Positions 53,483-62,315 of a DNA stretch of 64,000 nt are shown here, piece by piece. Within the stretch, counting starts at the first letter, position 1. Every line of letters starts with the position of its first letter. The position numbers were made by a program, and so were the translations under genes. The stretch comes from Streptomyces sp. Tue6028 (GTDB lineage: Bacteria; Actinomycetota; Actinomycetes; Streptomycetales; Streptomycetaceae), in assembly GCF_002300165.1 (NCBI RefSeq), contig NZ_MLCE01000031.1, positions 124,001 through 188,000 of the forward strand, in the 5' to 3' direction. The notes beneath the pieces are model-generated. The model had not been told where the DNA came from, did no database searches, and saw only the letters and a list, made by a program, of their open reading frames with translations.

Positions 53483-54346
53483 TCAGAAGGGGTACCAGCG
53501 CACGGTCTCGTCCCCGTCGCGCAGCGACGCCACCCGCCGCTCGAACTCGGCCAGGGCCTTCGGATTGGCCGGCGCGTGCTGGGCGACCCAGGCGCAGCTC
53601 GCGGTCTCCCGCGCTCCGCGGAGCACCGAGCACCCCTCCCACTCACGGACGTCCCAGCCGTACGTCCGGGTGAACGACTCGTACGCCTCGGCCGGCAGCC
53701 CGTAGCGGTCCCGGGACAGCGCCATCACCACCAGGTCGTGCTCGCGCAGATCGGCGGAGAAGGTCTCCAGGTCGACGAGGACGGGGCCGTCGGGGCCGAC
53801 ATGGACGTTGCGGGGCAGCGCGTCGCCGTGGATCGGGCCCGGCGGCAGCTGCGGGGTGAGTGCCGCCGCGGCATCCGCGAAGCCGTCGCGCCGCGCCCGC
53901 AGGTACGCCGCGTCCGCGGGGTCGACGGCGTCACCCGCGAGCCGCAGCCAGCGCTCCACACCGCCCAGCAGTTCGCGCGGCGGGAGGGCGAAGGACGGCG
54001 AGGGCAGGGCATGCACCACCCGTAGCAGTTCGGCCAAATCCCGCGGCTCCGCGGGGCGTACGGGGTCCGGCAGCCGGTGCCACACGGTCACCGGATGACC
54101 GTCGGTCAGCCGGGCCTTCGGCTCGGCGGCGCGCACCGCGGGGACGCCCGCCTCGGCCAGCCAGGCGGCGATGTCCAGTTCGCGCCGGGCGCGGTCGAGG
54201 AGTTCGGCGTCGCGTCCGACCTTGACCACCAGGTCACCGGCGGCGAACACCGCGTTCTCACCCAGGGCGAGGAGCGTTGCGTCCCGTGCCGCCCCGGGCA
54301 GCACCCCCGCCCCGGCCAGTACGTCACGCGCCCGTGCCTCGTCCAT
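53483..54346 (-). CDS. APH-family phosphotransferase
   Basis: 287 residues. Unlike the protein at 32756, the catalytic loop is intact: IHGDALPRNV (H-G-D...N), and the metal site reads VDLETFS. The N-lobe has GENAVFAAGDLVVKVGRD with the ATP-binding Lys. Members phosphorylate aminoglycosides, choline, homoserine or similar; the substrate here is not known and resistance should not be assumed. It converges on the exonuclease gene. Confidence 0.88.
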   Translation of the reverse strand: MDEARARDVLAGAGVLPGAARDATLLALGENAVFAAGDLVVKVGRDAELLDRARRELDIAAWLAEAGVPAVRAAEPKARLTDGHPVTVWHRLPDPVRPAEPRDLAELLRVVHALPSPSFALPPRELLGGVERWLRLAGDAVDPADAAYLRARRDGFADAAAALTPQLPPGPIHGDALPRNVHVGPDGPVLVDLETFSADLREHDLVVMALSRDRYGLPAEAYESFTRTYGWDVREWEGCSVLRGARETASCAWVAQHAPANPKALAEFERRVASLRDGDETVRWYPF

Positions 54347-54555
54347 CCGTCGCCTCCGTCCTTGTGCGGCACTCGTGCAGGTCCCGCGCAGTCCTCGCGT
54401 ATGGCGTCGTGTTCACGCCATCCGTCGGCCAGTGTCGCATTCGCACAGGTCGGAGCGCGTGCACGGTGCCTTGACGACCCACCCCTGCTTCACGACCATG
54501 ACGGGGGCCGCCCGGGCGGCCAGACCCCCATGAGCCGCCCAAAGGAGCCGATTCC

Positions 54556-55491
54556 ATGACATTGGCGACCGCGACGAGGCGGTCGGTGAAGCGCGCGCCC
54601 GTCGGGGTCGGCGGCCGCCGCGCGGCCGACCGCGGCGCCTGGTTCCTGGTCCTGCCCGCGCTGATCCCGATCCTGGTCCTCAGCGTCGGACCCCTGCTCT
54701 ACGGGATAGCGCTGGCCTTCACCGACGCGCAGTCCGGCCGGACCGCGGCCACGCAGTGGATCGGTACGCTCAACTTCCAGGACCTGCTGCACGACACGTT
54801 GTTCTGGGAGTCGTTCCGGATCGGTCTGCTGTGGGCGGTCGGCGTGACCGTGCCGCAGTTCCTCCTCGCCCTCGGGCTCGCTCTCCTCCTCGACCAGGAC
54901 CTCCGGCTGCGCCGGCTCGCCCGTGCCCTCGCGATCATCCCCTGGGCCATGCCGGAGGTCGTCGTCGGCATCATGTGGCGGCTCGTCTACAACCCGGACG
55001 CCGGCATCCTCAACGAAACCCTGCGCGACCTCGGCCTCGGTGACGGCCGCGACTGGCTGAGCGGCCTCGGCACCGCCCTGCCCGCCGTGATCGTCGTCGG
55101 CGTCTGGGCGGGCATGCCGCAGACCACGGTCACGCTGCTCGCCGGACTGCAGAACAGCCCGCGCGAACTCCACGAGGCCGCCGCGATGGACGGCGCGGGC
55201 GCCTGGCGCCGCTTTTGCACCGTGACCTGGCCCGCCCTGCGGCCGGTCGCGCTCGCCGTCACCGCGCTCAACTTCATCTGGAACTTCAACTCCTTCGCCC
55301 TGGTGTACGTGCTGACCAACGGCGGTCCCGGCGGCCGTACCCGGCTCCCGATGCTCTTCGCCTACGAAGAGGCCTTCCGCTACGGACAGTTCGGCTACGC
55401 GGCGGCGATGGGCTGTGTGATGGTCGCGGTGATCTCGATGATCCTCGCCGTGCACCTCGTCGGCCGTCTGAGCGGAGGTGAGGACGCGTGA
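54556..55491 (+). CDS. Sugar ABC transporter permease (MalF type)
   Basis: 311 residues from ATG 54556, with AAAGGAG upstream. Six membrane helices; the EAA loop that docks the ATPase reads EAAAMDGAGAWRRFCTVTWPALRP. It is the first gene of a three-gene importer operon. No ATPase gene is in the window; in Streptomyces such carbohydrate importers commonly use the shared ATPase MsiK. Confidence 0.92.
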   Translation: MTLATATRRSVKRAPVGVGGRRAADRGAWFLVLPALIPILVLSVGPLLYGIALAFTDAQSGRTAATQWIGTLNFQDLLHDTLFWESFRIGLLWAVGVTVPQFLLALGLALLLDQDLRLRRLARALAIIPWAMPEVVVGIMWRLVYNPDAGILNETLRDLGLGDGRDWLSGLGTALPAVIVVGVWAGMPQTTVTLLAGLQNSPRELHEAAAMDGAGAWRRFCTVTWPALRPVALAVTALNFIWNFNSFALVYVLTNGGPGGRTRLPMLFAYEEAFRYGQFGYAAAMGCVMVAVISMILAVHLVGRLSGGEDA

Positions 55492-56321
55492 AGACCGGCA
55501 AGGGCGCCCGCGCGGGACAGTACCTCGCGCTCCTCGCCTATCTCCTCTTCCTCGCCTTCCCGTTCCTGTGGCTCGTCTCCACCGCGTTCAAACCGGCGCG
55601 CGAGCTGGCGAGTCTGCACCCCACCTGGATACCGAAGGACCCCACCCTCGCCAACTTCCGTCAGGCCTTCGACGAACAGCCGCTGCTGCGCGCCGCGCTC
55701 AACTCCCTGGCGGCGGCTCTCGGTGCCGCACTGATCGCCGTGCTGATCGCCACGCCGATGGCGTACGTCCTCGCCCGGCGCCGCACGCTGCTCGCCAAGG
55801 CCGCCACCGGGTGGGTCGTCGTCAGCCAGGCGTTTCCGTTCGTGCTCGTGATCATCCCGCTCTTCCTGCTCCTGAAGAACCTCCGGCTGATCGACTCGGT
55901 GCCCGGACTGGTCATGGTGTACGTGGTGTGGGCGCTGCCGTTCGCGCTGTGGATGCTGGTCGGGTACGTGCGCGCGGTGCCCGCCGAACTGGAGGAGGCG
56001 GCCGCGGTCGACGGCGCGAGCCGGGTGCGGACCCTGGTCTCGATCACCGCGCCGCTCCTCGCCCCCGGCATCGTGGCGACGGCACTGTTCGCGTTCATCA
56101 GCGCCTGGAACGAGTTCTTCTTCGCGCTCGTCCTGCTGAAGACCCCGGAGAAGCAGACGCTGCCGGTCGTCCTCACGCACTTCATCGGGGCGGAGGGGGT
56201 CGCGGACCTCGGCCCGCTGGCCGCCGCGGCGTTCCTGGCGACCCTGCCGTCGCTGGTCGTCTTCGCGATCATCCAGAAACGGATCACGGGCGGCATGCTC
56301 GCCGGGGCGGTGAAGAGCTGA
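55488..56321 (+). CDS. Sugar ABC transporter permease (MalG type)
   Basis: 277 residues from GTG 55488 with a strong GGAGGTGAGG site; overlaps the first permease by 4 nt. Six helices; EAA loop EEAAAVDGASRVRTLVSITAPLLAPG; the C-terminal IIQKRITGGMLAGAVKS is the standard end of MalG-type permeases. The stop shares a base with the next start (TGATG). Confidence 0.93.
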   Translation: MKTGKGARAGQYLALLAYLLFLAFPFLWLVSTAFKPARELASLHPTWIPKDPTLANFRQAFDEQPLLRAALNSLAAALGAALIAVLIATPMAYVLARRRTLLAKAATGWVVVSQAFPFVLVIIPLFLLLKNLRLIDSVPGLVMVYVVWALPFALWMLVGYVRAVPAELEEAAAVDGASRVRTLVSITAPLLAPGIVATALFAFISAWNEFFFALVLLKTPEKQTLPVVLTHFIGAEGVADLGPLAAAAFLATLPSLVVFAIIQKRITGGMLAGAVKS

Positions 56322-57601
56322 TGAGGGCGAGACTCCTGGTCATCCTGGCCGTCTTCGGCCTGCTGCTCACCGCGTGCACGGACAGCGGCCGCGACCCGCA
56401 CGGAGTGATCACGCTCCGCTTCCAGTCCCTCGCCTGGCAGCAGGAGTCCGTCGCCGCCAACAAGGACCTGGTGGCGGAGTGGAACGCGACCCACCCGGAC
56501 GTCAAGGTGAAGTACGTCCAGGGGAGCTGGGACAGCGTCCACGACCAGTTGCTCACCTCCTTCGAGGGCGGTGAGGCCCCCGACGTCATCCACGACGCCT
56601 CCGACGACCTCGCCGACTTCGCCTACGGCGGCTATCTCGCCGATCTGCGGGGGTTGCTGTCCGATCGCCTCAAGTCCGACATCCCGCGGCGCAGTTGGCG
56701 GACCACGACCTTCGGTGACGGCATCTACGGCGTGCCGTTCCTCCAGGAGCCGCGAGTGCTGATCGCCGACGCCGGCCGGCTGCGGAAGTCCGGGGTGCGC
56801 ATACCGACCCCCGAACGGCCGTGGAGCTGGGCCGAGTTCCGGCAGGTCACCAAGAAGCTCAGCGGGGACGGCAGGTACGGCGTCGCCTGGCCGCTCAAGG
56901 AACCCGTCTCCGCCACGCTCAACCTCTCCCTGTCGGCGGGCGGGCAGCTGTTCCACCGGGGCGCGGACGGCAGGGTGACCGTGCGTTTCGAGGCCGGCGA
57001 CCAGCTCGTGCCACGCACGATCCACGACCAGGTCGGCGCCGACCGCAGCGCCCCGGACTCGACGCTCGGCAGCGGCGGCTCGGACACGCTGCCCGGCTTC
57101 TTCGGCGGCAAGTACGCGATGGTCCCGCTCGGCTTCTCCTACCGTCAGCAGATCGTGCAGCAGGCGCCGAAGGGCTTCGACTGGCAGGTGCTGCCCGCCC
57201 CGGCCGGCGCCGACGGGCTCACCCAGGGCGTGAGCCCGCAGACCCTCTCGATCGCCGAGGACAGCCCGCACAAGAAGGAGGCGGCCGAGTTCGTCGACTT
57301 CTTGCTCCGGCCGAAGAACATGGTCCGGCTGGCGCTGGGCGACTGGATGCTCCCCACCGGCACCGAGGCACTGAAGGACCCGGCCCTGCACACGGACAAG
57401 TACGGCTGGGCCACCGGCACCGCCCTCGCCGACCGGCTCAGTCCGGCCCCGGCCCAGTCCGTGCGCGGCTATCCCGAGTGGAAGGACAAGGTCGCCACCC
57501 CGGCGTTCCAGGAGTACTACAGCGGAGCGATCGGGCTGGGCGAACTGCGCCGCCGCCTGGAGAAGGACGGCAATCTGGTGCTGGCCCGCTACCAGCGCTG
57601 A
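56321..57601 (+). CDS. Sugar ABC transporter substrate-binding lipoprotein
   Basis: 426 residues. The signal ends in a lipobox (LLLTAC), so the mature protein is lipid-anchored. The solute-binding fold of family 1 is recognisable (ITLRFQSLAWQQE, WNATHPDVKVKYVQGSWD, DVIHDASDDLADFA, GIYGVPF). It captures an oligosaccharide or sugar for the two permeases upstream, to which it is translationally coupled. No LacI or ROK regulator is next to it, so the substrate cannot be narrowed. Confidence 0.93.
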   Translation: MRARLLVILAVFGLLLTACTDSGRDPHGVITLRFQSLAWQQESVAANKDLVAEWNATHPDVKVKYVQGSWDSVHDQLLTSFEGGEAPDVIHDASDDLADFAYGGYLADLRGLLSDRLKSDIPRRSWRTTTFGDGIYGVPFLQEPRVLIADAGRLRKSGVRIPTPERPWSWAEFRQVTKKLSGDGRYGVAWPLKEPVSATLNLSLSAGGQLFHRGADGRVTVRFEAGDQLVPRTIHDQVGADRSAPDSTLGSGGSDTLPGFFGGKYAMVPLGFSYRQQIVQQAPKGFDWQVLPAPAGADGLTQGVSPQTLSIAEDSPHKKEAAEFVDFLLRPKNMVRLALGDWMLPTGTEALKDPALHTDKYGWATGTALADRLSPAPAQSVRGYPEWKDKVATPAFQEYYSGAIGLGELRRRLEKDGNLVLARYQR

Positions 57602-57642
57602 GCGCCCGTGGCTCCGGGGCCCGCCGTCCCGGCGCGACGCTG

Positions 57643-57948
57643 TCAGTGACCGTGGAGCCGGCTCCCGTAGGGCGCGCGGTCGACCAGCCGGTACAGGCCG
57701 ATCGCCGCCGGTGCCGCGACGAGCCCGAGCACGCCGAGCCGGACGCAGACCGGGGTCACGACCGTGGGCGCGGAGAACTGCCCGGTGACGGTCCGCCGGT
57801 CGAGGCAGCGCCTGATGTCGCCGGCACAGGCCGACCGGAAGAACAGACCGATGAGCAGCAGACCGGCGCCGAGAACCGCGGCCCCCGTGGGCGCCGGGCT
57901 CGCCCGCGGCCGGAGCGCAAAAGAATTGGACGAGACGTATCGTCTTGT
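57643..57948 (-). pseudogene. Small two-helix membrane reading frame without a canonical start
   Basis: The minus-strand frame ending at the TGA 57645-57643 reads like protein: APTGAAVLGAGLLLIGLFF (helix 1), FRSACAGDIRRCLDRRTVTGQFSAP, then VCVRLGVLGLVAAPAAIGLYRL (helix 2) and VDRAPYGSRLHGH. The frame is open back to a TAA at 57951-57949 but contains no ATG, TTG or GTG before helix 1; the first GTG is between the helices. It is either a remnant that lost its 5' end, which would now be the glycosyltransferase promoter, or uses a non-standard start. Function unknown. Confidence 0.45.
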
Positions 57949-57955
57949 TTAGTCT
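57926..57955 (+). promoter_or_regulatory. Promoter of the glycosyltransferase gene with TetR-like operator in the spacer
   Basis: -35 TTGGAC (57926-57931), 18-bp spacer, -10 TAGTCT (57950-57955). The predicted start falls at or next to ATG 57963, and no Shine-Dalgarno is present, so the mRNA is probably leaderless. The spacer contains AGACG-TAT-CGTCT (57933-57945, perfect), extendable to 19 bp (57930-57948) with one mismatch, a typical TetR-family operator shape. Confidence 0.65.
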
Positions 57956-57962
57956 CGCTCCC

Positions 57963-59162
57963 ATGACCACTCCCGCACACATCGCCATGTTCTCCATCGC
58001 CGCCCACGGCCATGTGAACCCGAGCCTGGAGGTGATCCGAGAGCTCGTCGCACGGGGGCACCGGGTCACCTACGCCATCCCGCCGGTGTTCGCCGAGAAG
58101 GTGGCGGAGACCGGGGCCCGGCCCGTGCCCTACACCTCCACCCTGCCCGGCCCCGGCGCCGATCCGGAGGCCTGGGGGACCACGCTGCTGGACAACGTGG
58201 AGCCGTTCCTGGCGGACGCCGTCCAGGCGCTCCCGCAGCTGATCGCGGCCTACGAGGGGGACGAGCCGGACCTCGTCCTGCACGACATCGCCTCCTACCC
58301 GGCACGCGTCCTCGCCCACCGCTGGGGCGTGCCCGCGGTGTCCCTCTCGCCGAACCTGGTCGCCTGGGACGGCTACGAGGAGGAGGTCGCCGAGCCGATG
58401 TGGGCGGAGCCGAAGCGGACCGAACGCGGCCGGGCCTACTACGCCCGCTTCGAGGCCTGGCTGACGGAGAACGGGATCACCGAACACCCCGACCCCTTCG
58501 CCGGCCGCCCGGCCCGCTCCCTCGTCCTGATCCCCAAGGCCCTCCAGCCGAACGCCGACCGCGTCGACGAGCGCGTCCACACCTTCGTCGGCGCCTGCCA
58601 GGGTGACCGCACAGCCCAGGGCGACTGGCGGCGACCGGCCGGTGCCGAGAAGGTGGCCCTCGTCTCGCTCGGCTCCGCCTTCACCAAGCAGCCCGACTTC
58701 TACCGGGAGTGCGTGGCAGCCTTCGGCGACCTGCCCGGCTGGCATCTGGTGCTCCAGATCGGCGAACACGTCGACCCGGCCGAACTCGGCGAGCTGCCGG
58801 GGAACGTGGAAGTCCGTTCCTGGGTACCGCAGTTGGCGATCCTGAAGCAGGCCGACCTGTTCGTCACGCACGCCGGAGCGGGCGGCAGCCAGGAGGGACT
58901 GGCCACCGCCACGCCGATGATCGCCGTGCCCCAGGCCGTGGACCAGTTCGGCAACGCCGACATGCTCCAGGCCCTCGGAGTCGCCCGCCGGCTGTCCACC
59001 GAGGATGCCACCGCGCAGACCCTGCGCGCCACCGCCCTCGCCCTGGTGGACGACCCCGAGGTCGCCCGTCGGCTGAAGGAGATCCGGACGGAGATGGCCC
59101 ACGAAGGAGGCACCCGGCGGGCGGCCGACCTCATCGAGGCCGAACTGCCCGGGCGCGCATAG
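57963..59162 (+). CDS. mgt: Macrolide-inactivating glycosyltransferase (OleD/Mgt type, GT1)
   Basis: 399 residues. The sequence follows OleD/Mgt closely from AHIAMFSIAAHGHVNPSLEV through FADKV-like FAEKV, HDIASYPARVLAHRWGVPAVSLSPNLVAW, and the GT1 donor-binding block WVPQLAILKQADLFVTHAGAGGSQEG to PQAVDQFGNADML. His in AAHGHVN is the catalytic base position. Family members transfer glucose from UDP-glucose to the 2'-OH of macrolide desosamine or related sugars and inactivate the drug, giving self-resistance or detoxification. ATG 57963 appears leaderless behind a regulated promoter. It is followed by a terminator and the MMPL exporter gene on the other strand. Confidence 0.94.
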   Translation: MTTPAHIAMFSIAAHGHVNPSLEVIRELVARGHRVTYAIPPVFAEKVAETGARPVPYTSTLPGPGADPEAWGTTLLDNVEPFLADAVQALPQLIAAYEGDEPDLVLHDIASYPARVLAHRWGVPAVSLSPNLVAWDGYEEEVAEPMWAEPKRTERGRAYYARFEAWLTENGITEHPDPFAGRPARSLVLIPKALQPNADRVDERVHTFVGACQGDRTAQGDWRRPAGAEKVALVSLGSAFTKQPDFYRECVAAFGDLPGWHLVLQIGEHVDPAELGELPGNVEVRSWVPQLAILKQADLFVTHAGAGGSQEGLATATPMIAVPQAVDQFGNADMLQALGVARRLSTEDATAQTLRATALALVDDPEVARRLKEIRTEMAHEGGTRRAADLIEAELPGRA

Positions 59163-59165
59163 GCG

Positions 59166-59206
59166 AAGGGCCTGCCGGTCCCCCTCAGGGAGACCGGCAG
59201 GCCCTT
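59166..59206. terminator. Bidirectional terminator between mgt and the MMPL gene
   Basis: AAGGGCCTGCCGGTC (59166-59180) and GACCGGCAGGCCCTT (59192-59206) form a perfect 15-bp stem with an 11-nt loop, followed by GTCC; the other strand ends in a CCCTT/AAGGG flank. It lies in the 76-bp gap between convergent stops. Confidence 0.85.
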
Positions 59207-59238
59207 GTCCGAGCGCGGTTGCCGTCCGGTGCCGCGGG

Positions 59239-61494
59239 CTACACCCCGGCCCGCTCACCCTCCCGGGCGACCGGCGGCGCCACCGGCTCCGGCGACTCGT
59301 CGTGCGTGAGGTCCGGCAGCCGGTGCATCCACTTCGGCAGGTACCAGTTGCGCTCGCCGAGCAGGGCCATCACGGCGGGCAGCAGCACACCGCGGATGAT
59401 CGTCGCGTCGATGAGCACCGCCGCGGCCAGGCCCACACCCATCTGCTTCATGGACTGCATGGACAGCGTGCCGAAGATCGCGAAGACGGCGACCATGATG
59501 ACCGCGGCGCTGGTGACCACACCCGCCGTGGTGACCACACCGTGCCGGATCGCGTCCCTGGTGGTGCGGCCCCGCAGCCGTGCCTCGCGGATCCGGGAGA
59601 CCACGAAGACGTGGTAGTCCATCGACAGTCCGAACAGGATCACGAAGAGGAACAGCGGCAGCCAGGTGACGATGGCGCCGACGCCCTCCGCCCCCACCAG
59701 GGACGCTCCCCAACCGTGCTGGAAGACGGCGACGAGGATGCCGTAGGCGGCGCCCACCGACAGCAGGTTGAGCAGGATCGAGGTGACCGCGACCGTCAGC
59801 GAGCGGAACGACAGCAGCATCAGCAGGAAGGCGAAGACCACCACGAACGCGAAGACCGGGAGGACCGCGCCGCCGAGCTGGTCGTTGAAGTCGTGCGAGC
59901 CCGCGACCTGTCCGGTGATCGGTGCCTGGACACCGTCCACCTTGCCGAGCGTGGCGGGCCGTACCTCGTCGCGCAGCTTCTCCAGGCTGGCGCCCGCCTT
60001 GTCGAGGTCGGAGCCGCCGACCAGCGGGACGTACACATAAGCGATGTTCTGCGCGTCGTGCAGCTTGATCTCGACCGGCCCGCGCGAGGCACCCGAACTG
60101 ATCGCCCGGTCCTTGAAGTCGGCGAGGGCGCTCTTCACCTCGGGGGCGTTGATGTCGGCGGCCTTGACGACGACCTCGGCCGGCTCGGAGCCGCCCGGGA
60201 AGGCGTCGTTGACCCGGTTGTACGTCTGTACGATCGGCAGGGAATCGCCGAACTCCTGGTCCAGCGTGAGGTTCTGCGTCTTCATGCCGACCGCGGGAGC
60301 CGCGATCGCCAGCAGCGCACCGGCCGCCACCACCACGGCGACCACCGGCTTGGCGAGCACGCCGCGCAGGACGGCGGTCCAGAAGCGGCTCTCGCCGTTG
60401 GTGCGCGCCGCGCGGCGCTGCATGACCTTGTGCAGGAAGGGGATACGGCCCTTCTCGACCCGCTCGCCCAGCAGCGAGAGCAGCGCCGGCAGCACCGTCA
60501 CCGACCCGACCATGGCGACCGCCACGACCATCAGCGAGGCCAGGCCCATCGCCTCGAACTCGGCGAGCCCGGTGAACAGCATGCCCGCCATCGCCACGCA
60601 CACCGTGACACCGGAGACGACGATCGCGCGGCCACTGGTGGCGGCGGCGATCCGCAGGGCGGCACCGGCGTCGCGGCCCGCCGCGCGCTCCTCGCGTTCC
60701 CGGCGCAGGTAGAACAGGCAGTAGTCGACACCGACGGCCAGACCGACCAGCAGCATCACGGAGTTGGCGGTGTCGCTCATCGGCTGGAGGTGGCTGACGA
60801 TGCCCATCAGGCCCATCGTCGCCATGATCGCGGTGACGGCCAGCGCCACCGGCAGCAGCGCGGCCACCAGCGCGCCGAAGGCGATGAGCAGAATGCCGAG
60901 GGCCACCGGAACGGCGGAGTACTCGGCTTTCTGGAAGTCGTCCCCGAACGCGTCGTCGAACGTCTTCATCATGCTGGCGCCGCCGATCTCCTCGATCCGC
61001 AGCTCCGAGTGGTCCTTCTGCACGCGCTCGACGGCGTTCAGGACGGGCTCGACGCGGTCGCCCGCGGTGTCCGAGTCGCCGCGCATGTCGAACTGGACCA
61101 GCGCGCTGCGCCCGTCCTCGGAGATCGTCTGCGTGTCGTACGGCGACTGCACGTCGGTGACCTTGCCGGTCGCGTCGACGGCGTCGACGACCGCGCCGAC
61201 GGCGGCCTTGAACGCGGCGTCCGTGGCCTTCGGGCCGCCGTCCTTCGACTGGACCAGGACGGTCTCGCTCGCCGGTTCCTCGATCCCCGCATCCTCGATG
61301 ATCTTGGCGGCGGTGTGCGTCTCGCCCTTGAGCTGATCGCTCTCGCTGACGTCGACGCGGCCGGCGGCCGAGCCCAGCCCCATCGCCAGGACGACGAACA
61401 GCACCCATATCCCGACGGCCGCCCATCGGTGCCGGGCGCTCCAGCCGCCGGCCCGCGCGGCGAAGCCCCGCACCCGTGTGTCTCCGTTCCCCAT
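59239..61494 (-). CDS. MMPL/RND-family exporter
   Basis: 751 residues from ATG 61494 with GAGGGGGC upstream. Two repeats of one helix plus a large extracytoplasmic loop plus five or six helices. The proton-relay Asp lies in AVGVDYCLFYLRRERE (helix 4) and the equivalent GLSMDYHVFVVSRIREA (helix 10). MMPL proteins export lipids, siderophores or drugs by proton motive force. Next to mgt it might add efflux to inactivation, but the two genes are convergent and separately controlled. A likely operator is at 61538-61555. Confidence 0.92.
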   Translation of the reverse strand: MGNGDTRVRGFAARAGGWSARHRWAAVGIWVLFVVLAMGLGSAAGRVDVSESDQLKGETHTAAKIIEDAGIEEPASETVLVQSKDGGPKATDAAFKAAVGAVVDAVDATGKVTDVQSPYDTQTISEDGRSALVQFDMRGDSDTAGDRVEPVLNAVERVQKDHSELRIEEIGGASMMKTFDDAFGDDFQKAEYSAVPVALGILLIAFGALVAALLPVALAVTAIMATMGLMGIVSHLQPMSDTANSVMLLVGLAVGVDYCLFYLRREREERAAGRDAGAALRIAAATSGRAIVVSGVTVCVAMAGMLFTGLAEFEAMGLASLMVVAVAMVGSVTVLPALLSLLGERVEKGRIPFLHKVMQRRAARTNGESRFWTAVLRGVLAKPVVAVVVAAGALLAIAAPAVGMKTQNLTLDQEFGDSLPIVQTYNRVNDAFPGGSEPAEVVVKAADINAPEVKSALADFKDRAISSGASRGPVEIKLHDAQNIAYVYVPLVGGSDLDKAGASLEKLRDEVRPATLGKVDGVQAPITGQVAGSHDFNDQLGGAVLPVFAFVVVFAFLLMLLSFRSLTVAVTSILLNLLSVGAAYGILVAVFQHGWGASLVGAEGVGAIVTWLPLFLFVILFGLSMDYHVFVVSRIREARLRGRTTRDAIRHGVVTTAGVVTSAAVIMVAVFAIFGTLSMQSMKQMGVGLAAAVLIDATIIRGVLLPAVMALLGERNWYLPKWMHRLPDLTHDESPEPVAPPVAREGERAGV

Positions 61495-61537
61495 GACGGG
61501 CAAGCCCCCTCGTGTGCGGCGACGGCCCCCTGCCGTC

Positions 61538-61555
61538 ACCTTTCGATACGAAGGT
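61538..61555 (-). promoter_or_regulatory. Putative repressor site upstream of MMPL gene
   Basis: ACCTT...AAGGT arms around TTCG-ATA-CGAA give a near-palindrome of 18 bp, 44-61 bp upstream of the MMPL start. Its shape matches TetR-family operators. No regulator gene is adjacent. Confidence 0.45.
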
Positions 61556-61766
61556 ATGGGCCGGATAAGCGGGTCTCGTCGTGCTGCCAGGTGAACCCCG
61601 GGGCCCGCGAGTCCTACCCGCGGACCCCGGCATCTCCGCACTGGGGAGGATGGAAGCCCCCTACATGTAAACCGACTTCTCGGGGATGTGGATCAGGGGC
61701 GAGCCGCTCCGGGCCCGCTCGCCGTCACGTCCGCCCGGCGCACCGCGGCGGCCGTATGGTGTGCGG

Positions 61767-62315
61767 ATGACGACGAGGTACGCGGCACTCCTGCGTGGGA
61801 TCAACGTGGGCGGCGCCAAGAAGGTGCCGATGGCCGAACTGCGCACCCTGATGGAGGGGCTCGGGCACGGCGACGTGCGCACGTATCTGCAGAGCGGCAA
61901 CGCCGTGTTCAGCAGCGACCGCGGCGACGAGGAGTCCCTCGCGGCACAGCTCGCCGAAGCCGTCGAGAAGCACTTCGGCTTCACCGTCGGCGTGCTGGTG
62001 CGCGACCACGCCTACCTGAAGGCCGTACGCGAGGCGTGCCCCTTCCCGGCGGCCGAGCTGGAGGCGAAGCAACTGCACGCCACCTACTTCTCCGGCCCCG
62101 TCGACGTGCAGCGCTTCGCCCAGGTCGCCCCGGACGCGTTCCTCCCCGAGGAGTACCGCCTCGGCGACCGCGTCCTGTACCTGTACGCCCCCGACGGGCT
62201 CGGCCGCTCCAAGCTGGCCGAGGCACTGGCCCGGCCGAGGCTCCTCAAGGGGATCCTCGCCACCACCCGCAACTGGAACACCGTCGTCAAACTGGAGGAG
62301 CTGACCGGTGCTTGA
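61767..62315 (+). CDS. DUF1697 protein
   Basis: 182 residues from ATG 61767. The family start TTRYAALLRGINVGGAKKVPMAELRTLMEGLG and the RTYLQSGNAVF strand are clear, with LKGILATTRNWNTVVKL near the end. It is cytosolic; function of the family is unknown. The next gene starts inside its 3' end (8-nt overlap). Confidence 0.92.
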   Translation: MTTRYAALLRGINVGGAKKVPMAELRTLMEGLGHGDVRTYLQSGNAVFSSDRGDEESLAAQLAEAVEKHFGFTVGVLVRDHAYLKAVREACPFPAAELEAKQLHATYFSGPVDVQRFAQVAPDAFLPEEYRLGDRVLYLYAPDGLGRSKLAEALARPRLLKGILATTRNWNTVVKLEELTGA

